Counted from the first letter of the stretch, positions 43,960 through 54,110 are shown. The stretch: 64,000 bases of DNA from Gari tellinella (GCA_922989275.2 OV277868.1:55674216-55738215); one strand, 5' to 3'. The notes: a model not told the origin generated them from the letters alone. Translations and numbers: made by a program.

Positions 43960-44725
43960 TTTATATATACATGTACATAAAAGTAGTTTGAATTTATAAA
44001 AAAAAAAACAGACAATAAATAACAAACAAACCAAAACAAAACATAAAAAAGAAAGAGAAAAACCAGAGTTATTGCCCCTAGAAGATTGACTGTAAGATTA
44101 CATCTTATTTGGTTATTAAGCTGCTGCTTTTATCAAAAGTGTACTAAGTAAACCCCAAAAGGTTCGATATTATAAGAAAACAGTCAAAAATAACGCAAAC
44201 AATTCTCATTAAATATAAACTAGATATAGAAAACACAGTTATTGCCCCTGGAAAAGAGCACCGACAGTAATATTAACTTTTATTTGCATATTGAACTCCT
44301 CCTTTATGTCAAAAGTGTAAACAAACTAAAAAAATATTAGATGTTATAAGAAAACAGTCAAAAAATTATTTCTCCTGGAATAGAGCATTGACTGTAATAT
44401 TTACTTTTATTTGCATATTCAATCGTTGTTTTATGTCAAAGGTGTAAAGAAACATAAAAAAAATTCCCATAAAAAATCAAAGGGAAAGAGAAAAATCAGA
44501 GTTATTGCCCCTGGAAAAGGGCATTGGCTGTAATATTTACTTTCCTTTGCATTTGGAATTTTTGCTTTATGTCAAAGGTGTAAAGAAACATAAAAATAGT
44601 TAGATGTCACAAGAACCAAGACAAAAATAACGAAAAAATAACTATAAAAAATATAAAAAAGAAAGAGGAAAATCAGAGTTATTGCCCCTGGAAAAGGACA
44701 GTGACTGTAATATTTTACTTTTTTG
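43960..44725 (+). repeat. Tandem array, units about 130-180 bp
   Basis: GAGTTATTGCCCCTGGAA recurs at about 44066, 44240, 44500 and 44677 (altered near 44370), with TGTCAAAGGTGTAAAGAAAC and ATAAGAAAACAGTCAAAA. Confidence 0.75.
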
Positions 44726-44893
44726 ATAATATTTAGCAATTACAGACATTTGTGAACTAATTGTAACTAATAATAGTTCATTTGATTTATTTTAAATGTA
44801 AATAAAGTTAGTTATATATTATGGTATGCAAAAATCTACACTCGTTGACCTTTGACCTCATTTCTGACCTTAATTTGAACTTTTCGACTTTAC

Positions 44894-44894
<1 letters not shown>

Positions 44895-44930
<36 letters not shown>
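44895..44930 (+). repeat. Poly-C tract of 36 bases
   Basis: An uninterrupted C run within the right TIR; the left TIR has only GGGGG at the matching point. i-motif/G-quadruplex potential, and length may be uncertain from sequencing. Confidence 0.9.
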
Positions 44931-45235
44931 AGAATTTCTAAGATATATTCACTGAACACAAATCAGGTGGATGTAGCCCGTCTACACGACATGCCATGAG
45001 GGGTCAAAAACGGTCAAAATGTTGGTAGAATAATTTAAAGCCGCATTGTGTTTTTGAGAAACCTGCACAAAACGGTAGTTTGGGGTCCCATTTGAACTAC
45101 GTAGGACGTGATTCTTTGACAAAAACCGGCTTTATCTAAGAAATTCGCTTTTTAAATTTTATTTATAATATTTTTGTGCTGCACAAATTAAAAAGCCTCC
45201 CTTGTGAATGGAAAGAAGGACAACTCTGTAAATAC

Positions 45236-45438
45236 AGGGCTCCAGATAACGGAAGTATTTCGAAAAAACTAAAATCTTTATTTCTGCTTTTAAACCCAAT
45301 GGTGTCATACTCATTAAAATTGCCTCGAAGAGACGGTTTAATCAGTAGTAACACCATAGCATTCGGTACTGAAATGAGTGAGAAAATGTTAGATTAGTTC
45401 AGATTACTCCCGGTTACATGTGTATAGCTGGAGCACTG
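45236..45438. mobile_element. K-type foldback
   Basis: CAGGGCTCCAGATAA at the left, CTGGAGCACTG at the right, centre CCTCGAAGAGACGG. Hairpin arms carry AAACCCAATGGTGTCA and TAACACCATAG. Confidence 0.7.
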
Positions 45439-45450
45439 AGAATTACCCTG

Positions 45451-45663
45451 TTAACCCTTATTCTGCTGCACAGACGTCTGCTTTGACATTGTCGTCTGCA
45501 AAATTTGTTCAGTTTAGATGTATGCATTGTTTTAATTAAACAAACCTTAAGACGAGTGTCAAACAGTTTGGATCCAGATGAGACGCCGCGTTACGCGGCG
45601 TCTTTCTAGGTTCAAACAGTTTGTAAACTCCCGTAAAGTTACGACCAATGGGCACAGGGTTAA
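45451..45663 (+). mobile_element. B-type MITE, 213 bp
   Basis: TTAACCCTTATTCTGCTG at the left, GGGCACAGGGTTAA at the right. Hairpin present, right arm shortened (GTCTTTCTAGG). Confidence 0.8.
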
Positions 45664-45754
45664 ACACTACTTGATCCAGTGAAAACGTGTACATATTATT
45701 CACCATGGGTAAGCGATTAAAAACATTACGGAGGATCTATACCTTGAGCTTGCT

Positions 45755-46690
45755 GAAAATGACTGTTTCAGAATTGTCCGCTCTCTAACTCAAACACTTC
45801 TTTTTTATCTTCACCAATCTTGCTACAAATGTTTATTAGTATAGAATCTAGGTCAGGTTCAATAACTAGCAAAATCGCATAAGGCATGTCTGAGTTATTG
45901 TCCTTGAATAATTAAAAAATGGCTGTTTCAGCATTTTCTGCTCTCTAACACAAACACTTTTTATTGGATCTTCACCAAACTTGCTGACAACGTGTATTGG
46001 TATTAAATCTAGATCAAGGAAAAAAAGTATTTGTGTTAGAGAGCAACAAATGGTGAAACAGTCCTTTTTAATACATAAAGGGCAATAACTAAGATAATCC
46101 TTATGGGACTTTAGTAATAATCACACTGGACCTAGATTTTATATAAATAAAGCATTTCAGCAAGTTTGGTGAAGATCCGATGAAAACTCTTTGTGTTAGA
46201 GAGCAAAAAAGGCTGAAACAGCCATTTTTAATAATTAAAGGGCTATTACTCCAACATGCCTCATGCGATTTTAGTAGGATTCAAACCTAACCTTGATTTT
46301 ATATTAATGAAAATTTGGTGAAGATTAAAAAAAAAGTATTTGTGTTGGAGAGCAAAATTTGCTGAAAACAGTCATTTCTAATACATAAAGGGCAAAAACT
46401 CAGATATGCCACATGCGATTTTTGTAATAATCAAACTAGACCTAAATTTTATATAAATAAATATTTTCAGCATGTTTGGTGAATATTTGATAAAAGCTGT
46501 TTCTTTTAGAGTGCAAAAATGGCTGAAACAGTCATTTTTTATTAATAAACAGGCAATAACTCAAAAATACCTTATGCGATTCTAGTAGTAATCAAACTAA
46601 ACCTTGATTTTATATCAATGAACATTTTCAGCAAGTTTGTGGAAGATCGGATAAAAAATAGTCGAGTTAGAGAGCGGACAAAAAAGTGTG
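45755..46690. repeat. Tandem array with inverted halves, ~160-bp units
   Basis: 45755-46020 holds two forward units (GCTCTCTAACACAAACACTT). 46025-46690 holds about five reverse units (TGTGTTAGAGAGCAA at 46032, 46192, 46341 and worn forms). The switch is near 46022. Confidence 0.8.
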
Positions 46691-47345
46691 ATAGTCTAAC
46701 TGACTGATGGATGGACGGGTGAAGGTAGATAACGGTTGCGCACGGTGAAGTTGAATCCGGCTGTATCACGTGATACTAAGCCGTGTGGTAATGTTTATAT
46801 CAGACGTTCTATTTTCGGTTTGTTATGATTTTAAATCGCCCTTTTTGGTGATTTAGGTCCGTATTCATCATTTCATAGATCAGTTTGGCCCATAAGAATG
46901 TTCAAACATTATTATTAGCCGTTATTGTATTTCAGACATTAAGAAAAGGTCTGAAAACACAATGGGACTTTAAGGATGGGAAGATGAAACGTTGACGATG
47001 CGACAAAATGTTGGTCAAAAAGTCGTCATTATCATTCCAGGGCTTTAATGCGAATTGACAAGAAGAAGCTTTGATCTTATCAGTGTTGTAATCGACATTG
47101 CGGGAGAAATCGACATTACGCTAATAACATGTCAATCACTATCTTTAATTTCACGACAATTTCACGATAACTAGTTCAATGCGCAGGAATACACAACGTA
47201 AAGTCAATCGGAAATGTTCGGTCAGTCTCGGAAATCTGATATATTAACCTGGGTAATAGATATTTTCTGATTGTTTTAACGTGTATTGTATTTTCGATGG
47301 TTCAATTGTTGCAAAGGATTCCTTATTTTGATAGTGTTCTGAACA
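46691..47345. other. Putative intron, no gene seen
   Basis: A TCACGTGA site at 46766 and AT-rich sequence; no exon recognised. Confidence 0.35.
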
Positions 47346-47596
47346 TTAACTTATTCACCCCTGAAACTTTGAATGGACAATTCCAATTTCAAAATAAGTC
47401 TAAGCCATGTATGACTATTTAAGGTTTATTTTAACAATATATTTCAAAATGGCAAACAGTGTTGACCCTGATCAGAGGGCTCCTTAAGGAGCCCTCTGAT
47501 CAGGGTCTACACTGTTTGCATGGAACAAGTGTACTTATCACAGATACACTGTTTGTAAATGACGAGCATACTCGTCGCTAGGGATGAATGTGTTAA
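47346..47596 (+). mobile_element. D-type MITE, 251 bp
   Basis: TTAACTTATTCACCCCTGAAA at the left; GGGATGAATGTGTTAA at the right. Long near-perfect hairpin centred on CTCCTTAAGGAG. Confidence 0.9.
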
Positions 47597-47801
47597 CAAC
47601 CCTTTGCCTTCCGATTGCCACCTCACTATTATATGCATTTTCTACGCATGGGGGATATACATGTATTTGTTGAATTGTGTGATGGAAATTTCTCATGTAT
47701 TTGTAAATTCATGCAAACTGAGAAACTAAAGAGTACTTTGAATTGAACTATTTTTGAATTGAATTGAATTGTAACTCGTTGACGAATCAAGATCAAAGGA
47801 C

Positions 47802-48025
47802 ACTAAACCCTTTCAACCCTACAGCCCTCTGTAGAGATTACTGAATAAATATGCAAACAGTGTAGACCCTGATCAGAGGGCTCCTATACGAGCCCTCTGA
47901 TCAGGGTATTCACTGTTTGATACTTCCATTGGTTTTTTTGTCATATCAAAAATGTTCAAAACGCCTTACTAGAATAGTCCAAAATGAATAATAAATACCC
48001 ACAAGAGATATTTAGGGTTGAAATA
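47802..48025 (+). mobile_element. D-related element with variant ends
   Basis: AAACCCTTTCAACCCTA at the left and TAGGGTTGAAATA at the right surround a D-type hairpin (CAGTGTAGACCCTGATCAG ... CTCCTATACGAG). Confidence 0.65.
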
Positions 48026-48064
48026 AACTCCGGGTGGACACCTTTCAGAGGGGAATAGTTTTCG

Positions 48065-48239
48065 TCATCGCATAATAATTATTTGCAAATAGTTTGGATC
48101 AGTCTGACCAGGATATAAAATGTTTGACACTTATTTCAATATTTTTTCAAGTCAAAGTACTTAAAACTTATATTTGTGAAGTAAAAGCAGACGACAATTG
48201 TTTTAAATTGATGACGTCATGGCAGTGAATTCGTTATAA
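48065..48239 (+). mobile_element. B-type MITE, hairpin eroded
   Basis: GCAAATAGTTTGGATCAGTC then GACCAGGATATAAAATG: the tip is missing. 3' side has GACGTCATGGCAGTGAA. Left end unclear. Confidence 0.65.
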
Positions 48240-48674
48240 GTTTTATTAAAATGGCAAAGAATCACGTTAACGCCTTTTTAGGATCTTGAGAGTTTCGAAT
48301 GCTCTATCGATATTGTAATCAGTAATTAAAGTTACAAGGATACTGTACATGTCATTTTCTTTATTTTCTTTATTGTGTTCGTTTCATATACAGTGTGGTA
48401 ATACCACGTGCCTTTGACGTCATAAAAGCTACCATGTCCAGGCGTGTTTTGCCTCGATTCAACTTTTGAAAATGCTGTAGGTATTTTGTTTGCCATGTAA
48501 ATGTGACGATACCCGGCCAATTCGAACAAGAAAGTAGTAAGCTTTGATCGAGTCCACCTTTATCACGGATTTGCTAGATCGGTGGAAAACTGACTTGAGA
48601 GCACGCAAGACGAAGGGCTACTGACGAACAAACGAATTCTTTTTTGTAAAACTGTAAAACACGATTCAACCTAC
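48240..48674. other. Putative intron or alternative 3' exon region
   Basis: A minus ORF (48529-48332) with a FELAGYRHIYMANK start and AATAAA-like signals near 48370 could be an alternative terminal exon, but acceptor and phase could not be fixed. Confidence 0.3.
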
Positions 48675-48780
48675 CTTTCTGTCGACTTTTCTTCACACTC
48701 TCGCACTTCGTGACGTCACCATCACCATGGTGATTCGTACACTGGCTGAGGTATTCATTCTTAGCTTTTTCGATCACTTC
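48675..48780 (-). CDS. Unrecognised gene, 5'-most exon seen (minus strand)
   Basis: Minus-strand acceptor AAATATGTCAATTTCAG and donor AAAG|GTAGGT enclose 106 nt. In phase 0 it encodes EVIEKAKNEYLSQ, CTNHHGDGDVTK and CESVKKSRQK plus one base. Charged, no hydrophobic segment, two cysteines. It leaves in phase 1, matching the 29-nt exon at 27606-27578. The start codon must lie further upstream (higher coordinates) and was not found in this window. Family unknown. Open frame and good splice sites on both sides argue for a real exon. Confidence 0.5.
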
Positions 48781-48890
48781 CTGAAATTGACATATTTAGA
48801 TTTAAGCCACAAATGCTGCACTTCGCACTGGCCTGAAGCTGTCACATTTTACTGACACCGTCCGGGTCAACCTTTCTTGTTTAACTCTTT

Positions 48891-49067
48891 CACTGCCAAC
48901 GTCGCCAAAAGGCGACTTTGCAAACAATTTTTAATCTGCTCAGACGCCGCGTAACGCGGTGTCTGGTCAGGATCTAAGCGACATTACTTCGTTCAAAACA
49001 AAACTAAAACTGAATTAAAAAAAATATTGCAGACAAAACTAAGATACTTTGACGGTAAAAGGGTTAA
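48891..49067 (+). mobile_element. B-type MITE
   Basis: TTAACTCTTTCACTGCC at the left, GACGGTAAAAGGGTTAA at the right. The hairpin lacks its outer right arm. Begins 111 bp upstream of the minus-strand exon. Confidence 0.75.
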
Positions 49068-49140
49068 AGCAGACGATAAAACTTGAATGTGAAAGAGTTA
49101 TTTAAACATATTTGTTCTTAATATAATATATTAATGTTTA

Positions 49141-49207
49141 TAATGTTTATCCATGTATTGTTCATAAAAGTATACAACTTTTATGAACAATACATGGATA
49201 AACATTA
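49141..49207. repeat. Perfect 31-bp inverted repeat with 5-bp loop
   Basis: TAATGTTTATCCATG...CATAAAAGT and its exact complement around ATACA. Unlike the A-E hairpins in sequence. Confidence 0.9.
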
Positions 49208-49333
49208 GGACGAAAAAACGAACGCAAAGGCAAAAGCTTATTTGGTTCTTCTGCTAGAGTTAATCCTGTCACTGTCATTGACGAGTGTGGTCACGTTGTA
49301 AACAGTAACAGTTGAAAAGAGGTGAGTCTTCCT

Positions 49334-49572
49334 TATAGTGGAGAAAACGTTATTCTTTCCCGTTCAAACGAAAACGAGACGCACTAAAATGGAGAAAATG
49401 ACAACATTTTGACAATTCTAACTATTCATTTTGATCTGAATGGGAAACTGTTTGTAGCCAGATCAGACGCCGGGTTACCCGGAGTCTGACCTAGCTCCAA
49501 ACTGTTTGTATTGGAAATAATAGTTTTAGCGTAAACGCCTTTATTGGGAAAAATAACGTTTTCTCCACTGTA
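49334..49572 (-). mobile_element. A-type MITE, subtype Ac, 239 bp
   Basis: TATAGTGGAGAAAACG at the left, AACGTTTTCTCCACTGTA at the right. Hairpin present. Confidence 0.88.
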
Positions 49573-49604
49573 TAAATAATGCGATAACAATTCGATATAC
49601 TTCG

Positions 49605-49760
49605 ATTGCAAACAGTTTGGAACTGAACAAGACGCCGATGTCTGACCAAGCTCTAAATTTTTTCACTCAGGGTGAAATAAATCGTTTTCTGAAACACTTT
49701 CTTAAAGCTAACAATTTTATCATTTTATGCTTTTAGCTTCGTTTGAAAGGCAAAGAAGAA
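49605..49760 (+). mobile_element. Decayed A-type fragment
   Basis: GCAAACAGTTTGGAACTG, a shortened hairpin, CACTCAGGGTGAAATAAATC and TTCGTTTGAAAGGCAAAG. Confidence 0.5.
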
Positions 49761-50063
49761 CTATTTGGTAATGCAAGATAATGATCTGTGTAAATGCTGA
49801 TACATGTCTGTTATTTTGAAAATTTCATCAGTTCGCAGACATTTTAAGGATGCATTTTCCGGGAGTTTTAAGCTTTAACCCTTGAATTTTATCGCATATC
49901 TTGCGGTCAGGGAATGGCATAAAACCATTATACTTGTATAAATATCGTATTCGAATAGTGAAATATATAATTTTAGGCTGCAGCCTAATATTTTCGTCCA
50001 CAAGTGCTGTGTGTGTTTGAGATTTTTATATAATGAAAACAATCTCTCATTCGTGCTCATTAC
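49761..50063. other. No gene seen
   Basis: AT-rich spacer; a 61-codon minus ORF is not supported. Confidence 0.35.
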
Positions 50064-50165
50064 TTATCATTTTTAATAAACTCGTTGACTAAAATTAATC
50101 CAACGCTCGACAAGGCTCGCGTCTTATCATTTTAGTCATCTCGTTTATTAAAAATGGTAACTACT
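50064..50165. repeat. M-type foldback
   Basis: ATTTTTAATAAACTCGTTGAC pairs with GTCATCTCGTTTATTAAAAAT; GCTCGACAAGGCTCGC lies at the tip. Confidence 0.75.
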
Positions 50166-50179
50166 GAGCATTCATCTCT

Positions 50180-50740
50180 ATTTATTAAACATTTAATCAA
50201 TTCCTCCACTAGAGAAAACAAGTGTATTTTATACGGTAATGAATGTCCAACATTAGAAAATAATTATATAACAGTTGAAAGCACTATAAGGCATGGTGAC
50301 AGTTAATCAGAATGCACATTAAGGCACACTCTGCTTTAATTTTAGTCAAGCTTTTAGTTGTACAGCGCTCCCTCTCTACAACGACATCCAATGGGAGACA
50401 AAATATATGTTCGTTGTTCGGAGGGAGTCGTTGTAGAGAGGGAACTTAGTTTACATTTACAAACAGCTTGAATCCAGATCTGGATTCAAGCTGTTTGCCA
50501 CTCGTCATTAATTTATTTTCTGTCAAAATGTCCATTATGTCAGTTTCAGAAAAACAGCAGACCACAATTTTAAGCAGACGCTATTGCATCAATAAAATCT
50601 TTAGATATAATTGTCCTGTTTGGGGAATTTCGGCATGGGTCGTTGTAAGGAGGGAGTCGTTGTTGAGAGGGCCGTTGTAGCGAGGGAGCACTGTAATATG
50701 TCTTTAAAATGAAGAAACAGGCTATGGAGTAAAGGGTTAA
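50180..50740. mobile_element. E-type MITE with a C element inserted
   Basis: A worn E hairpin (50285-50355) is interrupted at 50361. The E tail ACAGGCTATGGAGTAAAGGG and TTAA resume at 50715. Confidence 0.7.
50361..50695 (+). mobile_element. C-type MITE, hairpin tip deleted (335 bp)
   Basis: TACAGCGCTCCCTCTC to GCGAGGGAGCACTGTA. Hairpin is GCTTGAATCCAGATCTGGATTC, a perfect palindrome lacking the usual tip. Nested in E. Confidence 0.9.
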
Positions 50741-50766
50741 AGGTTTATAGTGCTCCCTCTCAACAT

Positions 50767-50776
50767 TAACATCATA
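50767..50776 (+). repeat. 10-bp near-direct repeat, left of the Aa MITE
   Basis: TAACATCATA; the right counterpart at 51023-51032 is TAACATCCTA (one mismatch). Both start and end in TA. Confidence 0.7.
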
Positions 50777-51024
50777 CAGTGGAGAATGTGTTATTCTTTC
50801 CCAATAAAAGCGTTTACGCTACAACTATTATTTTCACTGCAAACAGTTTGGAGCCAGATCAGACGCCGGGTAACCCGGCGTTTGATCAGGCTCCAAACTG
50901 TTTGCCACCAAGATAAACAAGAATTATCAGAATTGTCCAAAAGATGTTCTTTTCTACGTTTTAGTGCTTTGCGTTTGCGAACGTTTGCGTTTAAACGGGA
51001 AAGAATAACAGATTCTCCACTGTA
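50775..51024 (+). mobile_element. A-type MITE, subtype Aa, 250 bp
   Basis: Complete element nested in C; hairpin intact. Confidence 0.92.
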
Positions 51025-51355
51025 ACATCCTATGAGAGACAAAAATGGTGTGTGCTGTTCGGAGGGAATTGTTATACAAATGTACATGAAGGGAAGGATA
51101 TGAGCTTACAGCTGCTAACAACTTAAATCCAGACCGGGATTCAAGCTGTTTGTCACTCGTCAATATGTGTCTTTCTGTCAAAATGTTAATTATATGACTT
51201 TGAGAAAAAATAATCGAGGACCATTTTAAGAAGACGGTATTTGTAGCAGTGCAAGCGTTAGACATAATTGTCATGTTTGGGAACAGCAGCAGCTATATGG
51301 TCGTTGTAAGGAGGGATCGTTGTTAGGAGGGTCGTTGTAGGGAGGGAACACTGTA

Positions 51356-51636
51356 ATTCATTCAGCTCATTGTTTAATTTGAAAATGCAGCTCTCACAGG
51401 GACCACACTAATCCTTATTTAACAAATTGCATATTAAGCTATTTGGTTATTTCACAGAAATCGCGTGTGAGACAGAATAGGATTTCAGAAATTACAGGAA
51501 ACAAAATGATGGTTACAATATTGTTTTTAAACTGCACGTAAAATGCAGACTTAACTATCCTGCATACAGGGAACTGACAATATAAACGAAATATCACCAC
51601 AGTCATGGGGGGCTACTATACGTATTATCATCAAAT
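51356..51636. other. No gene seen
   Basis: AT-rich spacer. Confidence 0.35.
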
Positions 51637-51812
51637 GGTATTGCTACGATAACCTACATGGGTATTATAATAGATTTGTATTGCTACGACGTCAGTGTAT
51701 TGCTACGAAGTCAGTGTATATAGTAAGAAATGTTTGTCTACGAAAACAAAGTTGCCTTCGAAGCAATACAAATCTGTTATAATGCCCATATAAGTTGTCG
51801 TAACAAAACATT
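51637..51812. repeat. Foldback with ATTGCTACGA motifs
   Basis: GGGTATTATAATAGATTTGTA pairs with ACAAATCTGTTATAATGCCC. GTATTGCTACGA recurs in tandem in the loop. Confidence 0.65.
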
Positions 51813-52315
51813 TCATAGTAATACCCATAGATATCTTAAGAGACTAGATCGGCCACCTAGCGCTGAGCTCCCATTGGTCGACGGTCAGAGAGACGCCATT
51901 TTGGTACGTGTATCATACATTTTCCCTCCGGCGACACAATGTGATTTACTTTCATTTAAGAACGAATTCGTACTTCATACATCTTGTAACATAAATATGC
52001 ACCGTAAAACGACAATATAACGATAATAAGCACAAAATGATGGTAATTCTTATGTAACTAATTAAAATCATCGGTTAATCATAGCAACTATGGAACGCTT
52101 CTTAGCAACTTCTGTAGTCAATGACGCACCGTCAACGTAGACGGGATTACTGCGCACAGCATGTAACGTCATTAATTTACCGCAATACGACGTGCACCAG
52201 ACCATTGGAACGTGAATAGCATACACTAACCAAGATGGCTTCTCGGTGACCGTCGCTGATTGGCCTACAGCCGATCTAGGTTATTTTAAGATATCTATGG
52301 TATTACCTAGTTGGC
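51813..52315. mobile_element. N-type element with ~90-bp TIRs
   Basis: AATACCCATAGATATCTTAA...CTAGATCGGC at the left pairs with GCCGATCTAG...TTAAGATATCTATGGTATT at the right. About 0.5 kb; no coding remnant. Confidence 0.65.
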
Positions 52316-52322
52316 CCCCATT

Positions 52323-52404
52323 GACAGTGTCTGATCCGGGGTATTGTATCAGTTTGAGTTGGTTGTGTAATTCAGGTCACACAAGACGTCGGATCAGACA
52401 CTGT
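52323..52404. repeat. J-type foldback
   Basis: ACAGTGTCTGATCCG pairs with CGGATCAGACACTGT. The loop carries GAGTTGGTTGTGTAATTCAGG, as in 23954-24030. Confidence 0.7.
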
Positions 52405-52516
52405 GGTGATATTCCTTTTAATAGTACATACCTAAACTGTTTGTGACTAGAGCTAGATCTATATGTTGTTCAACCAAATAATCAAATATACGTATACATG
52501 TAGGCCCCTATATGTT

Positions 52517-52566
52517 AAAGGAGGGAGTCGTTGTTGAGAGGGCCGTTGTGGGGAGGGAGCACTTTA
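52517..52566 (+). mobile_element. C-type 3' end fragment
   Basis: GGAGGGAGTCGTTGTTGAG ... GGGGAGGGAGCACTTTA only. Confidence 0.7.
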
Positions 52567-52782
52567 CTTTTGGCCAAACTCTTTATGCTTCAGGTCCGAA
52601 TGTTTACTGTGTTCGTCCTATAATTATTCTGCTGACAATGAAACGACATTGGCAGATAATGCATTGGTTAATTACTTTCTAGCCATAATCTGATCAAAGT
52701 TACAGGCGCAAAAAACACACACATTTATATTATATATCTGACAGCATTCCCGGACCGACTCGAAAAAACCTGAATATACATG

Positions 52783-53244
52783 AACAGTGGAGAATATGGT
52801 ATTCATTCACAGTTACAGTGGAGAATCTGTTATTCTTTCCCGTTTAAACGCAAAACGTACGCAAACGCAAAGCACTAAAACGTAGAAAAGAACAACTTTT
52901 GGCCAATTCTGATAATTCTTGTTTATCTTGGTAGCAAACAATTTGGAGCCTGATCAGACGCCGGGTTACCCGGCGTCTGATCTGGCTCCAAACTGTTTGC
53001 AGTGAAAATAATAGTTTTAGCGTAAACGCGTTTATTGGGAAAGAATAACAGATTCTCCACTGTAACGCGTTAATGTTAAAACTATTATTTCTATTGCGAA
53101 GTTTGGAGCAAAGGCAGAGGCCGGGTAACCCGGCGTCTGATCAGGCTTCAAACTGTTTTCCACTCAGATTAAAATGATCAGTCAGAATGTCAACAGGTTG
53201 TCATTTGCAAAAGTTAATAGCAATGTGTTTGCGTTTTGTTTGCG
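52783..53244 (+). mobile_element. Old A-type MITE holding an Aa and cut by a B
   Basis: ACAGTGGAGAATATGG before, ACGCGTTAATGTTAAAAC with hairpin after the inner Aa. It stops at GTTTGCG where the B element begins. Confidence 0.75.
52814..53064 (-). mobile_element. A-type MITE, subtype Aa, 251 bp
   Basis: TA-flanked, complete, hairpin intact. Confidence 0.92.
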
Positions 53245-53472
53245 TTAACCCCTTTCACTCTCAATGACGCCCTAAAGCGCGTTTGCAAATATGTGGGCCC
53301 TGGTGACGCGGCGTCTGATCAGGGCCCAAACTGTTTGATACTATTATCGATATTTATTAAGTTATACAACCTTAAATCTAACTTTAAAACGTGTCTTGCA
53401 GACAACAATACTGAAGCAGACGACAAAAAAAGCGGCGAAGGGGAACAATCTTACGAAAAATTGAGAAATTAA
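53245..53472 (+). mobile_element. B-type MITE inserted in an A element
   Basis: TTAACCCCTTTCACTCTC at the left. Hairpin left arm eroded (GCAAATATGTGGGCCCTGG). A TTAA at 53469 is the likely right end. Confidence 0.7.
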
Positions 53473-53489
53473 AGCATTGTCGACCTAAA

Positions 53490-53633
53490 CAATTTTGGGC
53501 TTACTTTAAGAAGAGGCGCACTATGAAGACCAACGATATTTCTCTAGATGAATTTCACAATTTCTTTGCTAATTTAGAAAATTATATATTTACATGTGAA
53601 AACCAAGAAGCAGAAATTCAACTATTCTCATGA
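53490..53633 (+). pseudogene. Non-LTR retrotransposon ORF2 fragment
   Basis: One open frame reads QFWAYFKKRR, then MKTNDISLDEFHNFFANLEN, and stops after 47 residues. FW.YFKK..., followed by a hydrophilic gap and a LDEF..FF.NL segment, is the style of the linker between endonuclease and reverse transcriptase in LINE ORF2 proteins. Isolated fragment without either catalytic domain. Assignment by recall of style only. Confidence 0.45.
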
Positions 53634-53708
53634 TTTTTCCAGTAGAGGTCTTCTCCTATGTGTGTGTAGATGGCCTCAGATTAGCGTCCAAACATTTGGC
53701 ATTGGACA

Positions 53709-53908
53709 TTCAGTGGAAACACGATATTCTTTCCCAATTAACAAAAACGAAACGCACACGCAATGCACTTAGATGTAGAACAATACAATTACTGTAAAAT
53801 GTCTTACTATTTAATTTAACCTAAGTGTCAAATAGTTTGAAGCCTGAGCAGACGCCGGTTTATCCGGCGTCTGATCTGCCTCCAAACTGTTTGGATTTGA
53901 AATAATAG
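53709..53908 (-). mobile_element. A-type MITE, 3' truncated
   Basis: TCAGTGGAAACACGATATTC, an intact hairpin with GGTTTATCC tip, then GAAATAATAGGAACC. Confidence 0.7.
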
Positions 53909-53975
53909 GAACCAAAGTTTGATAAGTTGTTATCATAGATTCGCACGCAGCATGAAGCAGAAAGCGACATGACTG

Positions 53976-54110
53976 GTATTTGCAAACGTTACGCGGCGTC
54001 TGATCTGGATCAAAGCTGTTTGACAAGATTCCTTAATTTTAAAATGTATGAGTTCGAATTTTGCAGACGACAATTTAAAAGCAGACGATATAACTGCAGA
54101 AGAAGGGTAC
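53976..54110 (+). mobile_element. B-type fragment, half hairpin
   Basis: TTTGCAAACGTTACGCGGCG: the left arm is missing and CAAACG joins the tip directly. GCAGACGACAATTTAAAAGC follows. Confidence 0.65.

Larger units (their letters stand above)
40462..45000. mobile_element. 4.5-kb element with long TIRs
   Basis: CTCATGGCATGTCGTGTAG with GGGC.ACATCCAC at the left is matched in inverse at 44930-45000. A second matched block (AAGGTCAGAAATAGGTCAAAG, inverse at 44853-44874) extends the TIRs to roughly 150 bp. GGGT flanks both ends (40458-40461, 45001-45004). It contains a decayed ORF, an L-type insertion and a tandem array. Confidence 0.65.
50746..51355 (+). mobile_element. C-type MITE split by an Aa element
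   Basis: TATAGTGCTCCCTCTC to GGAGGGAACACTGTA. Hairpin reduced to AATCCAGACCGGGATTC. Confidence 0.85.

Noticed and set aside
48332..48529. Alternative terminal exon of the minus-strand gene
   Set aside because: Open frame and AATAAA-like sites are present, but no acceptor with the required phase could be chosen confidently; kept only as a note.
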